Below the pieces are notes generated by a model. That model saw nothing but the letters and a program-made list of their open reading frames with translations. It was not told the origin of the DNA and did no database searches. A program made the translations under genes and the position numbers. From Norana najaformis (taxonomy: Eukaryota; Annelida; Clitellata; Crassiclitellata; Hormogastridae), in contig OZ029916.1 in assembly GCA_964023275.1 (NCBI GenBank), positions 31,774,587 through 31,838,586 of the forward strand: DNA of 64,000 nucleotides, written 5' to 3'. Below are positions 28,208-52,153 of this stretch, piece after piece. Positions within the stretch are counted from its first letter, which is position 1; each line of letters opens with the position of its first letter.

Positions 28208-28425
28208 TTGCCTGGTTAGTAATATCGGTTAAACCGTACACCAAGGATGCCGGTTTGCACTGATATTGGCTTTATTTCAGATTTAAATCTCGGGCTTGCG
28301 CGGTCCGTAGGCCTACGCGGGTACCCTAAATGGCGTGGCACTCATTCAAACGGGCATCGGTGGTGAAGGATTTACCCGATAAATTCATCGCGAAATGAGC
28401 GGAATCGAGGTCATACGGTCGCCAT
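28208..28425 (+). mobile_element. tRNA-derived SINE, family S2 copy 2
   Basis: The head has tggttagtaatatcggtta (A box) and ccggtttgcactg (B box). The body has agatttaaatctcgggct, gcgcggtccgtaggcc, ctaaatggcgtggcac, gggcatcggtggtgaagg, and the end catacggtcgc. It shares this order with 10100-10290 and 58880-59094. Confidence 0.82.
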
Positions 28426-28429
28426 AGAA

Positions 28430-31150
28430 TTACAATTACCCTACCTTATGTAGGTACGTAACAGAACGGTTATATTGCGCTTCTAAAAACCTCTCAAAGG
28501 CGTTAATCGCTAGTCAAATGAAATTTTATGGTTCATTAAGAACTGCAGTTACATCTACTGGTATCTGGTGGCTGGCTACCCACGCCTGCTTCACACTGCT
28601 GTGTGACTGCATATTACAAATTTCCATATAATCTAAATAGTCTTGATAATTCTACTAATAATTCATCTTTAACCTTTAATGACAACTGCAGCTCTTTGAA
28701 AGCATTTTATTTCTCTGCATTCTGGAAATCTAAGTCTGGATTTGCCCAAAATCATCAAGAATCCACACGGATATCTATTGCAATTCCATGCACAAGGCAT
28801 CAACACTTGAGTTTAAAATGCTAACAGTTCGAACTGACAATGACATACCAACAAATCTTTGCGATTCCAAATAATAACATTTTGTAAACTAAAATAGCAG
28901 CTGATAAACAATTTAAATCCGAATCTGCAAACCACCTTAAATCAAAATGGTAAGTCGGTCAGTCACTCAAATAGCCAGCCAGTCAGCCATCCAGCACCGC
29001 CAGCTGTGTGTATGAACCAACTGTTGTGCCTGAGCAGATATTAAAGCTGCTGTAACATTCAGAATCAGGGAATAGTGGAAAACAATACAACAGTCGTCTG
29101 AAACTACTCACAAACCCTCATCAAAAGAATGTGGTGCGACAGACAATTGCAAATTCTAAGTTTAAAACAAAAAAGCAGACAAACAAAATAAATAAAACTT
29201 GAAATTAAACCTAGAACAGGGAAACTGGAAACTAGACACAAGCCATAATACAAAACTGATAAGAACACACTAAAGTAAGGCAAGGTAAGGTTCACAAAGG
29301 TGAACAGTCTTTAAGACTGGATAAAAAGGAACAATAGGAGCAACCAAGGAAAGAAATGAAACAATTCGGAACACTATAACACTAAAACACTAACAGAACA
29401 ACACTAGACCGGGTGCAAAAAGCATATTAGACACAAGGAAGCAACAGTGAAGGAACGAAAACAGAACAAGCATATAAAAAATTCTCACAATTGTTATACA
29501 CATTCTCAAGTTCAATGTCGGCCAATACCAGACATTAGTGTGGCCAGAAATTCATACACAAACTGTCTGGTAAATCCCACTAAACTGAGGCAGGGAACCA
29601 ACCTCATGTGAAATTGGTAACCAAAATGTTCCTATGATTCTGTAGTTGAGCTTCCAAGATGGTTTAATATAAAATATTTTGTGTATATTTTGCTTCTGGC
29701 CTAAGGTAAGGTAAGGTATATTAAAGTAACTGTTTATTTATTATACTCCTCTTTCAACATTCGTTTAAAGATATTTTGGCTTAAGCACAGACACAAAACA
29801 ACAGGACAACGTTGCCTTATGTATAACTCGACAATTAGTTATCAGTTTTGCACGACACACCGGGATGTAAACCACAAGCACCAAAGTTAAACCTAACAAA
29901 CTGTTCCTACCTTGCATGACTGATCAAACTCGGTGTCAAATAAATATTTTGAACTAATTTTCTATTTTATTTTTAATAAATGAAAGTAAGTCACTGTAGC
30001 ATGCACCCAAATAGTAACACAACAGAGTAGTCAAACAAAAGCGACTACACGTTTTCCAGACAAGGTCTGTTCATGTACTTTTTGGCCACATTAGCTTATG
30101 AACATGAATCATTTGCCTAAAAATCAAACTAGAAACAGCAATTTTCTGGTCACCGCAAGTTACACAATAAACATTTAATGAAAAATCCACCTCGCAGATT
30201 GACCAAACTTTCTGTTAGACCCTCACAGTTTCTACATACAACAGGATGGTAATTATTTTGATCCTAATCACTAGCATAAATGATCACAGCTCTGATTTAA
30301 TTACAATAATCATTACAATAAAAATGCAAAATTATTAACATATCAACAGATAAATTTTAGCTAACTTGTAAAACGACTTTTATCTTAATTCAGTAGCGAA
30401 ACAGATGTAGTGCTTGATAGAATCTACCCTTCTTCAGAAACTAAATTTGAACAAACACAAACCAAGAGTATGTTGGTTAAGTTCCAAGAAGCACAGACTG
30501 CGACAATTTGCCAGGTAGAAATGAAGAAACATTCCAACAATGTGACCCAATGCTTCACACACAAGCGAAAGTGAATATGTTCATAGACTTCAGTTTACAT
30601 GTGGAAAGCATTTTTTGATCTCAGCATTTCTTTTGAATTCAAGTACGCAAACTTTTGAAACCCAACCTTTGGAACAACCAATAACCTATATGAAGCCTAA
30701 TGAGTCTACCTGTATGAATTTCCTACAGAGGGAAGACAAGATGAAAAAAGCAAGGGAAGTCAGCACACTGAAAATTCGAAAGATACTTTTAAAAGGTCTT
30801 GAGACTCGAAAGAACAATCTTCACAGTCTCTAACAACAAAGCCATTGAATGCGGAAACTCAGGTTGGTCGACAACTCAGTTTAGAAAGAACATGCAGCTG
30901 GTAAATGGATAAAATGAAACATACACCAACATAAAAGAAAGACACCGAATTGAGGTAAAGACCAACAACATCAAGAAAACAACTACTTACACTCCAAATC
31001 GGTCAATATAGCAGTTATTCTATGTATAGCTTTCTATTTATTAAGCCCCACTGCATAATGACAAGCATCAGCTGATAGCACTAAGTTCATGTCAGCAGCA
31101 TTCATCATACTTACATACATCAAATAAAGTTTCGCAAGCGCCTGAAGTCT
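28430..31150. other. Intergenic, no gene seen
   Basis: AT-rich region with many short open frames lacking similarity. Short aaggtaagg repeats lie near 29277 and 29700. No exon with good splice sites and recognisable content found. Confidence 0.4.
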
Positions 31151-31157
31151 GTATTAT

Positions 31158-31261
31158 TTGCCAGTGGTCTCACTGGTTCGGGTCGGGAGCGCTTCTGATG
31201 AGTCTATTCTTGAAGTGGCGCTTTATAAATGTCAGATTACAATTACAATTACAATTACAAA
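31158..31261 (+). repeat. Dispersed repeat R1 copy with (attaca)n tail
   Basis: Reads ggttcgggtcgggagcgctt, then cttgaagtggcgctttataa, then four attaca-like hexamers. It is the reverse complement in order of 42199-42284, whose tail is taatcgtaatc. This looks like the 3' end of a SINE or LINE family with simple-repeat tails. Confidence 0.7.
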
Positions 31262-31684
31262 GGGGCTCAACATGTGCATTCAGACATGTTTTATCAACTT
31301 TAGGCTTACTAACCTTAGGTTCATGAGAAATGTCATTGTTAATTATAAAAAACCCAGGACAGCTTTGATCAGAACGAATAAGAAATGAATCTGTAAATTA
31401 CCATGCAACTCTATAGCTGCATCTTAATTGCATGGAAAGCCGCGTGCAGATATATTAAGCCAAAGCATGAACACTGGCCTAGTGATGATACCATATCTAC
31501 TACCCACAAGGCCTAACCATCAGTCTACCTCACTGCATTCAGTGGGACATTGCAAGTGTGAAGACTTCAAAATTCTATTTTGTATCGTCATTTGCAGAAA
31601 GTGAGCTACATTAAACATGCTATTACTGTACAGTGAAGAGACTGGACATTTATATAGCTCCTCAACTCATAACTTCATAAACTG

Positions 31685-31690
31685 TTTATT
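31685..31690 (-). promoter_or_regulatory. Candidate STK33 poly(A) signal
   Basis: AATAAA on the minus strand (TTTATT at 31685-31690), 289 nt past the STK33 stop codon. Confidence 0.5.
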
Positions 31691-31978
31691 CAACTGTGTT
31701 GGGCGTTTCGTAAAACAATGGCCGTAACATAATACCTTTCTTTACAGGTATTGGATGGATCTGGCCACTTGTTGCTGAATTACTTCGCAAAATCTGATTG
31801 GTCACCGCAAATTATTTAGTACTCTCTCCTCGCCTGTCCGCTCTCTCCGAAAAACGCAACAATGGTATACTACAAAAACTGACAACCACTCAGTCGGAAT
31901 TACTAACGCCACTCGACTAGCTGCTGATTATCATCAGTTCAACAGATTAAATGCAGATATTCGTAAAGATCACAGAAG

Positions 31979-42611
<10,633 letters not shown>

Positions 42612-42613
42612 TC

Positions 42614-43310
42614 CTATAAAACAAGAACCATTTCTTCAAATTAAACAATTTCCCACAATCTGTATGTAAATATTACAGTTTCCAATCCTACGATGAATGC
42701 TAGGAGCTCAATCTGAGGCTCTAAGCCGGCAGTGGACTCACAGCACCTTTAAGAGATTCTCAAGACACCATATACACTGAAACCTTACTAGAACACGTTG
42801 TTATAACACGAATTTGGGTATAACGTGGTCGCAGCTATAGATCCCAAATTTACTTATGCACACAAGTGATCTTTGGAAGATAAAATCATATGGTGCATAT
42901 ATTCCTCACAGCACTGATCTTTCATTTCCTCATTGTTTACCAGGCTTATAGTTGGTCAAATGGTTGTGTAGTACACCAAGGTAGCTGCTACAAAGCCACA
43001 ATCCAAATGTGCTGCCTTCAAGCTATGCAGAATGCACTGTCTCATGAAGTCACCAAAAACCCCAAACACCATCACATCACTCCTGTTTTCGATTCACTTA
43101 CTGGCTTAAAATACCTGCACAAGTAGAGTAACAAAAATTATATCACTTACCTAACCACACTTCAAGCCTCCCAGCCCCTTAAGCCAACCCCCAAGCTACA
43201 TATAAATTGTCAGCAACTTCATTTTCTCAGCATTGGCATATCACTGACTATAGCCAGCCATCTCCCTTGCAGCCTGATCTTGCTGCTGACAGTGTATGCT
43301 TAATATACCC
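42614..43310. other. STK33 5' flank or 5' intron
   Basis: A splice-acceptor-like tttatag stands just upstream of the STK33 ATG, so this is probably an intron in the 5' UTR. No further exon recognised. Confidence 0.35.
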
Positions 43311-43318
43311 ATTTTAAT

Positions 43319-43445
43319 AGTCAATGTTCATTAAAGGGCACTAACGGAACAGAAATCTTAAATATCTTTTCTGTCCTGGTGGGAAGTTGACATCCAGACC
43401 TTTTGGGTTGACAGTCCAACATGTTAACTAACAGACTGTTGCACA
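43319..43445 (-). mobile_element. tRNA(Asp)-like SINE, family S4 copy 2
   Basis: On the minus strand gttagttaacatgttggact, then ctgtcaacccaaaaggtctg, then ccaccaggacag and gatttctgttccgttagtgc. Same order as the other S4 copies. Confidence 0.7.
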
Positions 43446-44334
43446 CCTCAACAAACATAACTGTTGCTTTACATGGAAATTGCTCTACAATCAAATTTGT
43501 TTGGCTCATCACCAGTTTGCGTATTTCCAATAACACAGCAGGAGCTGAACCCACAACTGCAACAGGGTATATAATTTCATACCACTGCCATCTCTTCAGC
43601 TGCCAGTTTCATCACTCTTGCATTAAAATAATTCACTGAATTCTGTATTGAAACAGAACCACACTGCATTTCAGTTTGTAATGACTCATGTTGTGACTCA
43701 TTCTGTCAGTCACTCGAGGAATCAGTTACGCTATTTGCTCATTAATTTGCTGCACTGATTTAGCAGTCAACAAGGTCAAGAGCTGCCTAGATCTTTTGAG
43801 CTGCAAATTGACCCTTTATCTGAAAAAAATTATGATAATCACGATAACCAGCAAGGCCATTAATCAAGACACAAGAGAGACTGAGAAACAATACGCAATT
43901 TTTCTTTCAAAAACCCAAAGCACAAAAGGTTCACATTTGTTAGCACCGTATCAGTGTTCACATTTGACCAGGGTCTACCAGGAGGTTAATCATTGTTAGT
44001 CCATTCCACAGTAAGGTAGTTCTGTGATCCAATAACTGTAGGTTCAAGCCTGCCAAGCAGACCATGAAACAACCTTAGCTGTTTGCATACATTAGCCTCT
44101 GTTATCATAATGGAGCATAATTTCAAAGGCACTGCCATGATATAGAAGTAAATGGTTCGATGTTTTAAAATTTCAGTGTTCTGAACGTACCATCACAGGG
44201 CCTAGGAAATGCAGAGGAACCAAATGAAACAGGTGTCATCAGTATCATCATTATCATTGTCCATGGGCTGAAAGCTAATAGAAGTCCACTTCACATTTAA
44301 TCATTCACTTCCAAAATTGTCAAGAATAGGTGTG

Positions 44335-44400
44335 TATGTATGTATGTATGTATGTATGCACGTATGTATGTATGTAGGTATGTATCTGGCTTTTATATAG
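44335..44400. repeat. (GTAT)n microsatellite joined to tttatatagtgcc repeat end
   Basis: tgtatgtatg units (44335-44385) are followed by cttttatatagtgccttttt. This is another case of the dispersed end motif beside a simple repeat. Confidence 0.75.
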
Positions 44401-44549
44401 TGCCTTTTTGAACCACAAAATGGTGCTCACAGACGTGTACCCTAAGCAGACTGAAACAGATACACTGTAGCTTACCCTTACAATCATCGTAAAATAATCA
44501 AAATTCACCATAAATACTAAATGAAACACATTGTAAATTTAGCCAAAAT

Positions 44550-47500
44550 TAACTCTTTGTAGACTATGCAAATGTTCTACTTACACGCAATGCAAAATAC
44601 TCACACAGACAATGCAAACTGCTCCCTGTATAAATAATGCAAAATGCTACAATACAGACTGTGCAATGCTCAAAGCACAAAATGCAAGAACACAAGACTT
44701 GATAAGTTCAGTGGCAAAGCGGTAGTTTGCATAATCGATGACCAAGACTGGAAAAAAGCCAAGATTTTCGCCTCAATTATAAAAAACAGTGGCAGACAAA
44801 CCGACCAGGAAGAGGCAGGCTGGTTGTTTGCCAACACATAGCTTTTCAGGTTGCACGATCGATCGAAACTTGCAAAAGCATGCCAGTACAAGTGAGTGAC
44901 TATACGTTAGCCCATGGTGTATACCGGAAATTTTGTCAAAGATTTTTCAGCTCAACATCCTGAATATTGAAGACTACATCGATGATAAAGCACATATTAT
45001 TTTGTTCAAATGAACTCTTCTGGCAAAAAGTGAGGTGACACAAATGACCATCAACTGCCTTCTGCTCATCATGCCACTGGTCACCCGTCAAACAACCACC
45101 AAACCAAAAAGGCAAGTGTTCCACCACGAGATGCAGATTTTCACATCTTCAGCGCTTCACGTATATGATTTCGCAGTTCTGGTCCACTGCCATGCCGATG
45201 TCTCTTTCACCAGTAGAGTTTATGAATTAACTGTTCTACTTTTTTTGCAAACTATTTTTTGCCATAGTTGCTAGTCACTGAAGCATGAGGCGTAAAGTTT
45301 GTGCAAACTGCATGGCTACAAGAAAAGAGGAGCTCTCAAAAAATAAAGCCATGGACATTCACTGTGTTGTGGTTGTAAAAACACATGAATAGACTTAGAG
45401 GAATCTACATATGTTCCCTGACACATAATCTACACTTGATGTCTAGTGTAGCCTATGACAACTTCTATCAAGGACAATTACAATATTTAATGGTACTATT
45501 ATTTCTTAACCTATGGATCATATTATTATTATTACTAATACAGTACTTCTACTACTTCTGCTACTACTATTACTACTACTATGACTGTTTTTATTCAAGA
45601 TAGGTGTGATTTCTCAACCCTGAAGAAAATGACAGTGCTCAGCATATTAGTAATGTTGTCTGAAATTGCTGCATTTCATCAACTTCTGATGAAACTGACT
45701 TTCATGGTGCTGGCAATATGTAAGGATTAATTAATTTTACTCTCGTGCTATCAGAAAAGATAACTGTCGAATTCTGAAAAAAGCTGCCAAAACAACATGA
45801 GTTAAAATTGTTGGGTAAAATACTGGTTTAGTTATGTAAACTAGACACACTGGTAAGCCATATTCTCTTACACCTTGCCAAATTCTCGAAAAGAATTCTC
45901 TTCCTTTCTGACAACATCAATAAATGGTTAAAAGAAAGTTTTGCACATGCTCTGAAATCAGAAGAGAACCTTTAAAAATCAGAACAGTCCAAAAACCAGC
46001 CAGCCTAAGACATAACGCAACAAGCCATAGAACACCAAACCCTGTAATACTTCGTCAGCACTTGAAAACCATTCTCCTTGATCATGGCTTGTTGTCAGGT
46101 CTGAAGCAGTTTCTCTTTAACATGTGCAACCAAATTTTCAATTATTTTATGATACTCCATAAGCTTATAAGATGGCTCCGTCTGATAAGTTATGAAACTG
46201 CACCATCGTCACCTGACAGCAGCTGCATGAACAATGACCATTAAAACCTCAAGGCAAACGTTACGCCATAAAGATCACTTCACTCCAGATCAATGCTAAG
46301 AAGGCCTGGCTGTGAAGTGCCAGGCGTTTATTACACCCAAACAAAGTTAATGATGACCACAAAGCCATCAAAATGTGGATGAGAGTCGGACAGCCTAGTG
46401 TCACACTGAAACTGAGGTCTAAAGTGCAGGTCAAGATAAGGCGCTTGAGTTACAAGCAGCAAAACAATTACACTGCAGTAAATCACTTATTGTGTACTTA
46501 GATTGCATGATGTGTTAGACATTCAGTTACGGTAAGGCGATTGCATGTTCATCGGATTGCTGAAATTCAGCCACACTAATCTAGTCTACACTAGAAACTT
46601 GTACAGCACCATTATTATACTGCATCACGCAGCAATCAATGGTCACTTAAAACTAAAACTGCAATCCGAAATCACAATCCTTTGGAGTAGATGTAAAAGG
46701 CTGGTTTGAAACACCTGATGTTTCCCCCTTATCCATGGGGCCTCAGAAGCAGCCACCACACTGCCACACCCCAGTTCGGCCTCCGCCAGCCCGGGCTCTA
46801 GTTGCTCTCTGAGCAAGTTAGATCTGTGATCTTACCATGCCATCCATGTCAGTATGCCACTTCTCAGCTGCCTCTACATATCTATAGATGAAAAAGCACC
46901 TGTGAAAATGGCTGGCGGTTAGGCCTGCTGCCTGCAAGTGTTCTTGACCAAGGACCTGCCCTGGTCGACAGGCCTGAATGAACCGTAATAATGATTACTA
47001 TTTGGAGCTCAATAAAAAAGGCTTCAATTCAATATTATACGTGTTTTAGGCCAGCCCTAAGAGGCAGGGTTCCATAGGCAGGAAGTGCTAACTTCAGTTT
47101 CTTAGACTTAGCATACTGAGGCAGGTGGTCAGTCTAGACTGGTAGTAATTGTAATATTATTATGAAGCAGCAGGCTTGTTTCAAGTACTGTAAGTGCATA
47201 AATATGCACTGAGAATACTGGCACAAGTACTTAAAAGCTGTAATAATACCGGTACTCATAATGATAATAAACATAATCATCATCAGTTTTTAAAACCAAG
47301 CTTTTGGCCCAACTGGGTGAGAAGGCAAGACACATATTCTCTTTGGTTTCTGATTAATAATGAGGTATAGTAATTATTATTTCTTAATATATTATGCACC
47401 ACTATCTAATTAATGGCTAAGCATCAACTGATGGCACTGAGCAATCGTGTAAGAAAGACTTGCTGAAGGTCTCTACAGAGACCATTTTGCAAGGAGACCA

Positions 47501-47880
47501 TTCAACAAATCAGCCACCGTATCCCATAGTATATAATATATGTAAGATATCTACTGTAATCCAGTCGAAATGCAAATGCATTAGCAATCTGAAGCAGTGC
47601 TACATGCGCTATCACAAATTATGCTCAATTTGTTTACGTGACAGAACTTATGACTCGCAAATTCTTTTGCAATGTTAGCACATACCTGATACGCTTTGCA
47701 CAATAGTCCAGATCACTTGAATTCCTGAATTGCTAAGTCAATGCATAACACAAGCACGCATGCATGCTACGAGACAAGCAGTTCCTAGGCGCAACACTCG
47801 TGCATCGAATCTGCCTATCAGCCGACTCGTTTATCTACATCTGCCTATCTGTCTGTGTCTCGGTCGGTAGGTCTGACAAG
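44550..47880. other. No gene seen
   Basis: Many short open frames without similarity. A degenerate aatgcaaaatgct repeat lies at 44560-44690 and ATT/CTA trinucleotide runs at 45520-45600. Nothing recognised as coding. Confidence 0.4.
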
Positions 47881-47899
47881 GACCTCTGTATGCCGCGAA

Positions 47900-48010
47900 T
47901 CTGAAGAGATCTATAGCCCGTTGTGAAAGGAAAGCTGTTGAACAATGCTGTGGCCATAGCAACGCCACCGGAATGCCCCAGTTTGCATCCGACCTAGGAC
48001 CACTGGCAAG
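47900..48010 (-). promoter_or_regulatory. Candidate STK33 promoter with X-box-like site
   Basis: A locally CpG-richer stretch with gtggccatagcaac at 47950-47963, an RFX X-box-like palindrome with two mismatches to GTTGCCATGGCAAC. It lies 5.3 kb upstream of the STK33 ATG; the link is positional and weak. Confidence 0.3.
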
Positions 48011-49127
48011 CTCATTATATACTCAATTAATCTGCAATCCCGAGCTTTTCAGTAGGGTTTTCACAATATTCAGCAAGGATGGCACTACACAGCATTCGTT
48101 TGATCAGTGCTGCAGTTATTAATGAAATCAGTAACTCAACTTGTATTTAGTCTTCTTCAATTATGTCGCCAATTGTCGTGCTAATCCTTTAACAGATGTC
48201 AGCTGGTTTCGGGACATAAGCTGGCTTAATACATGGTCATGTGCACTGATGTGGACTGATCGGAATTCAACTTACTAACAACCGACCAACCAGAGCAAGG
48301 TCCCCTGGGGTCTCAGATATCAAACATCAGGTAGTTCAACAGTTCAAACTCAAAACCTCGCCAGTTTTTCGATACTTATTACCAAGTCAATAGTTAATGA
48401 GCACATAAACAAACACACACTTATGCCTTCTGCTTCCTGGGTTTGAATCCCAGTGCACCATGTGAACTTAGCAGTTTGTCGCCAAGTACAGTTGAGCAAA
48501 ATGCAAAGCTAGTTAGTCTGATCAATCTTTACTCAAACAAGTCTTCCCACTCCGTTTGTTCTTCTCTGTAACCTGGCACTTAATCACAGACAGACACACG
48601 GGTCTATAGCTGGCAAGCATTGTGTAATAATTGGTGGCAACTGGTTGCCAGCTATAGGCCAAACAGAAGTGGCTATCAAGATATACTTGGCTGTCTTTGT
48701 ATTAGCTTGGCTACTTATTTACTTTCACTCATTAAACAATCATGGAGTTGATGAGTTAAAACTTGTCTGCCCAAGTGATTCATTCCCAACTGACTGGGCC
48801 AAGTTTCACTTCCTCTATCTCTCAATTCTGCAAGTCACTGATATTATTCAGTCTCACTGAATGTAATGCTGACCAACTACGTAGACTGGATTCAGCATGC
48901 CACTCATCACCGGTCATCATCAGCAACAGCATGCCTCTCTCTGGAGCATTGCCATTACAACAACACGTTGACAGCCATTCTCTATTCTGATCACTGATGC
49001 CCTGTTCATCAAATCCTTCCTTAAGTCTATCAGCTCACTGCCTGTTAGTGTAGATCGCTCACCTCCCCTCATTTATCCCATTTGCAGGGTTTCGAGTTAC
49101 ATTATCTGGCACTTTACAAATCTCCTT

Positions 49128-49132
49128 ATAAT

Positions 49133-49170
<38 letters not shown>
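49128..49170. repeat. (AAT)n microsatellite
   Basis: About 14 aat units. The poly-Asn open frame across it is an artefact. Confidence 0.9.
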
Positions 49171-49171
<1 letters not shown>

Positions 49172-50530
49172 CATCATCTAGGTGTTATATATGCTACACA
49201 TATCATCACCACTATTGCCGCCTGTCCGCTGAACATTCAATCACATTCCCCACAACTTGCCTCCCATACGCTGCCAGAACCAAATCAAAAATGAAAAGGA
49301 TGCAAAACATCTGGTCAGAAGGCGAAAAAGGTATCAAAGCATCTAGTGTATTACCAGCAGGTGTTATATAAACATCTACACATAAAGGCAAAACATATCA
49401 CATAACAAAAACAATAAATTGTAAATTTCCCTTGTGCCAGTGTCCATGCAACACGTGTCAAGAGATTATGCATGCACCAAAACCATGATGAAAGTTGGGC
49501 CAGTTTCCAGGTCAATTTTCCAAGGAAAAGGATAACAAGCCCTTAGTGGCATTAACCTCATCTAGTCACCAAGTCCTACGACCTATAAAGCAAAACGAAG
49601 ATACCTATAAAAATTCTAACGATCGCAAAACACTTAGTCCAATACACAAAGAACTACAAAATTTAGCACCAATGTTGGACATAAATACAATGCCTGGAGC
49701 ACGTCCAAAGCACAAAACACTCCCATGCACAGTCAGGATATTTGTTCATCTGCCAACTTTAGACCACAGTTAGGCAACATAAAGTGCTATTTGGAGAAGG
49801 CTGAAGGGTGCAAAACAAGACTATCTTCAACCAAACTTCAGATTTATAGAACTATTAATCCCAGATTAAGCCATAAAAGGCCAATATAAAAGCTCTTAGA
49901 CACCAGGACCAGACTTCTGAAGAGTTTATGCAAAGTCATGTAAATAAGTGTGTAACAACATTACCTTTTTACCTTTGAAGTATATATAATGAACATGATG
50001 ACAATTATGATAGCCGGATAATAATTGAAAGACTGGAGGTGAGGAGAACGATGATGATGACTGAATAATGGATGAATCATAACTGGATGATGATGAATAT
50101 GATGATAGCATGATGACTGAGTCATGACTTGATGATGAGGACGATTATAAGGATGACTGGATGAAGAAGAAGCCGGCAGAAGAGGAGGAGGAAAAAGGAA
50201 CAGAAAAAGATAACAAGGAGAAGGACTTGCTGATGCTAGTGGTGAAGATAATATAATTTAAAGCAATGTAAACAAAACATATAGGGCCTATAAGAGTGTC
50301 ATTTAATTCACTATATGTCTTGAAAAATAATGAAAATTGTGGCTATTTGTGTGCTATTTAATTCAAGTTATTGTGAGTTCATCAAAGAATGGATCAAGCT
50401 AAGCGAAGCAAACTAAAAAAGAACCAGATATCGGCTGAACTCGAATGATCTTATCTAACGTGTTACTCACTTTACCAGATAAGTTTGGAATTCATTCGTG
50501 CTAAGCAAAATATCCTATCTTTGTAAATCG

Positions 50531-50580
50531 TATCATCATCATCATCATCATCGCCGCCGCCACCACCACCATCATCATCT
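50531..50580. repeat. (ATC)n/(CCG)n trinucleotide repeat
   Basis: atcatcatc passing into gccgccgccaccacc. The poly-His frame is an artefact. Confidence 0.85.
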
Positions 50581-51324
50581 AATCTCATCTCTGAAGTTGT
50601 GTAGTTTCGACACCACTGCTTACTCACCTCGACTTATATACTTCACGCCAGTATATGCAATAGTTTTTCTGCGTTTAGTCTTTTAACGATCTCTTTAGTT
50701 ATTGAAACCTTAGCTGATAATTAAACATCGCACTCAAAAATCTACTGCTGAGGCACTGGAATAGACTTCATGTACGATACCAGACCTCGACATATATTTC
50801 AATGCAACAGAAAAAACTTTTATTTGCAGTAGCCAACGACGCCTAAAACTCTGCAACCATCGCACGTTTCGGCTGGTTCCATGCTTACCAAAAGGCATGC
50901 AATCGTAAGTAAGACTGTTAGCATTCTAATACATAACGCTTCACATACAAGCCTAATTTTGTGCAAATCTGTTGCTTGAATCTCAACATACTGAAAAGAG
51001 TGATCACGTAGAAATACCTGGTGAGAGAAATATAATAACAACGTTTAAAATATTAGCAAGTAGCATTTAAACCTAGGACCAGAAGTTCTCATTACATTTT
51101 AAACATCTTAGATCATTTTAGACTTATACAGCTTAGCTGCTTAGCTCTCAAAATCCCTATCAAATTTTAACAGTTCTATTGCATGGATCAAAATATGTGC
51201 TTACATTACTTGAAATTAATTTAAAAATCGTAGGAAAACTCCAATTAATCATAAAAATTAGCAGCGTCGAGGCCATGCAGTCATTATAGAAAAACATGTT
51301 CATATACATTTTACATTTATGTTG

Positions 51325-51930
51325 GTAATCGTAATCTTAAATTCGAGATTTCTACAGCGCCCAACGAAAGCTAAGTCGCGGGAACCTAGGAATTCAGTCA
51401 AAACAAAAGCTATAGACAAAAAGGGTTCTGCTCCAAGTTAAGATTCAAATCAGACTGACAGACAATCAGACATCTATAGTGAATGGTGTTTGGAATTGAA
51501 CCGGAAAGTGAGATAAGGGGATCTGTGGAAGATCCATGAATGTTTTCAGTTTTGAGTGAAAGACCCGCGCAGAGATCGCAAGAGGTGGAATGTTGGTGAG
51601 TTCGTATGATGGGTCAGATAATTGTCATAATTCTAGTGGGTGTTTATTCCAGAGGGGTGAGTCCGCTATGGCTAGGGAGCAATTTCAAAATGTTAAGGAT
51701 TCGGTGAAGGAATGGCGGAGAACTTTAGGACGGAAGAGGAGCGGGTTGAGCCGAGTGGTTGGATTGTATATAACTGACAAAGATATGAGGGTTGGAAGGA
51801 TTGAAGTGTGTTGTCGGTTAGTGATAGGTGCACTTGGACTCGGTGACATATCTCATCAGGCCTTTTGCTCTTTGAAACAATTTTATAGTTTGGTATTATT
51901 GTGTGACTGGAATCATTTAATTCTTTAATT
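51325..51930 (-). repeat. Dispersed repeat R1 relative plus unidentified repeat body
   Basis: gtaatcgtaatcttaaattc, then gatttctacagcgcccaacg and gaaagctaagtcgcgggaac match 19250-19325. The adjoining 51590-51928 holds a 112-codon plus-strand frame with no recognised family. Its position beside the repeat end suggests transposon-derived DNA rather than a gene. Confidence 0.45.
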
Positions 51931-52009
51931 CACCTAAGCAACCCTAGTTTAGCTTCGATATTTTACGTTGGCTTCTATACCGATCTACTTACTTACATAC
52001 TCAGATATA

Positions 52010-52153
52010 ATTGGAAACGCGGCCGTCAACTAGTTGTGGCGGGCGACAAGAGGGATTTCGTGTTAATTTAGTTTCAAAAGCATTGTTTTCATAATTTTAT
52101 CGGAAACTACTTTTACTAAATACTGGCTTTATTTTTAGCGTCCGCTGCGTGAA
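52010..52153 (+). promoter_or_regulatory. Candidate LIN52 promoter and 5' UTR
   Basis: A CpG-containing stretch with acgcggccgtc and gtggcgggcgac, the latter resembling an E2F-type GGCGGG core, lies within about 140 bp of the LIN52 start. The link is positional. Confidence 0.35.

Noticed and set aside
46836..46873. Possible 5' exon of STK33 (AG before, gtaaga after, on minus strand)
   Set aside because: Good splice-site look-alikes, but it has no similarity and its ATG would be out of frame with the kinase; not supported without cDNA.
49082..49294. Poly-Asn frame
   Set aside because: Translation of an (AAT)n microsatellite; similar reasoning for the poly-His frame at 50498-50686.
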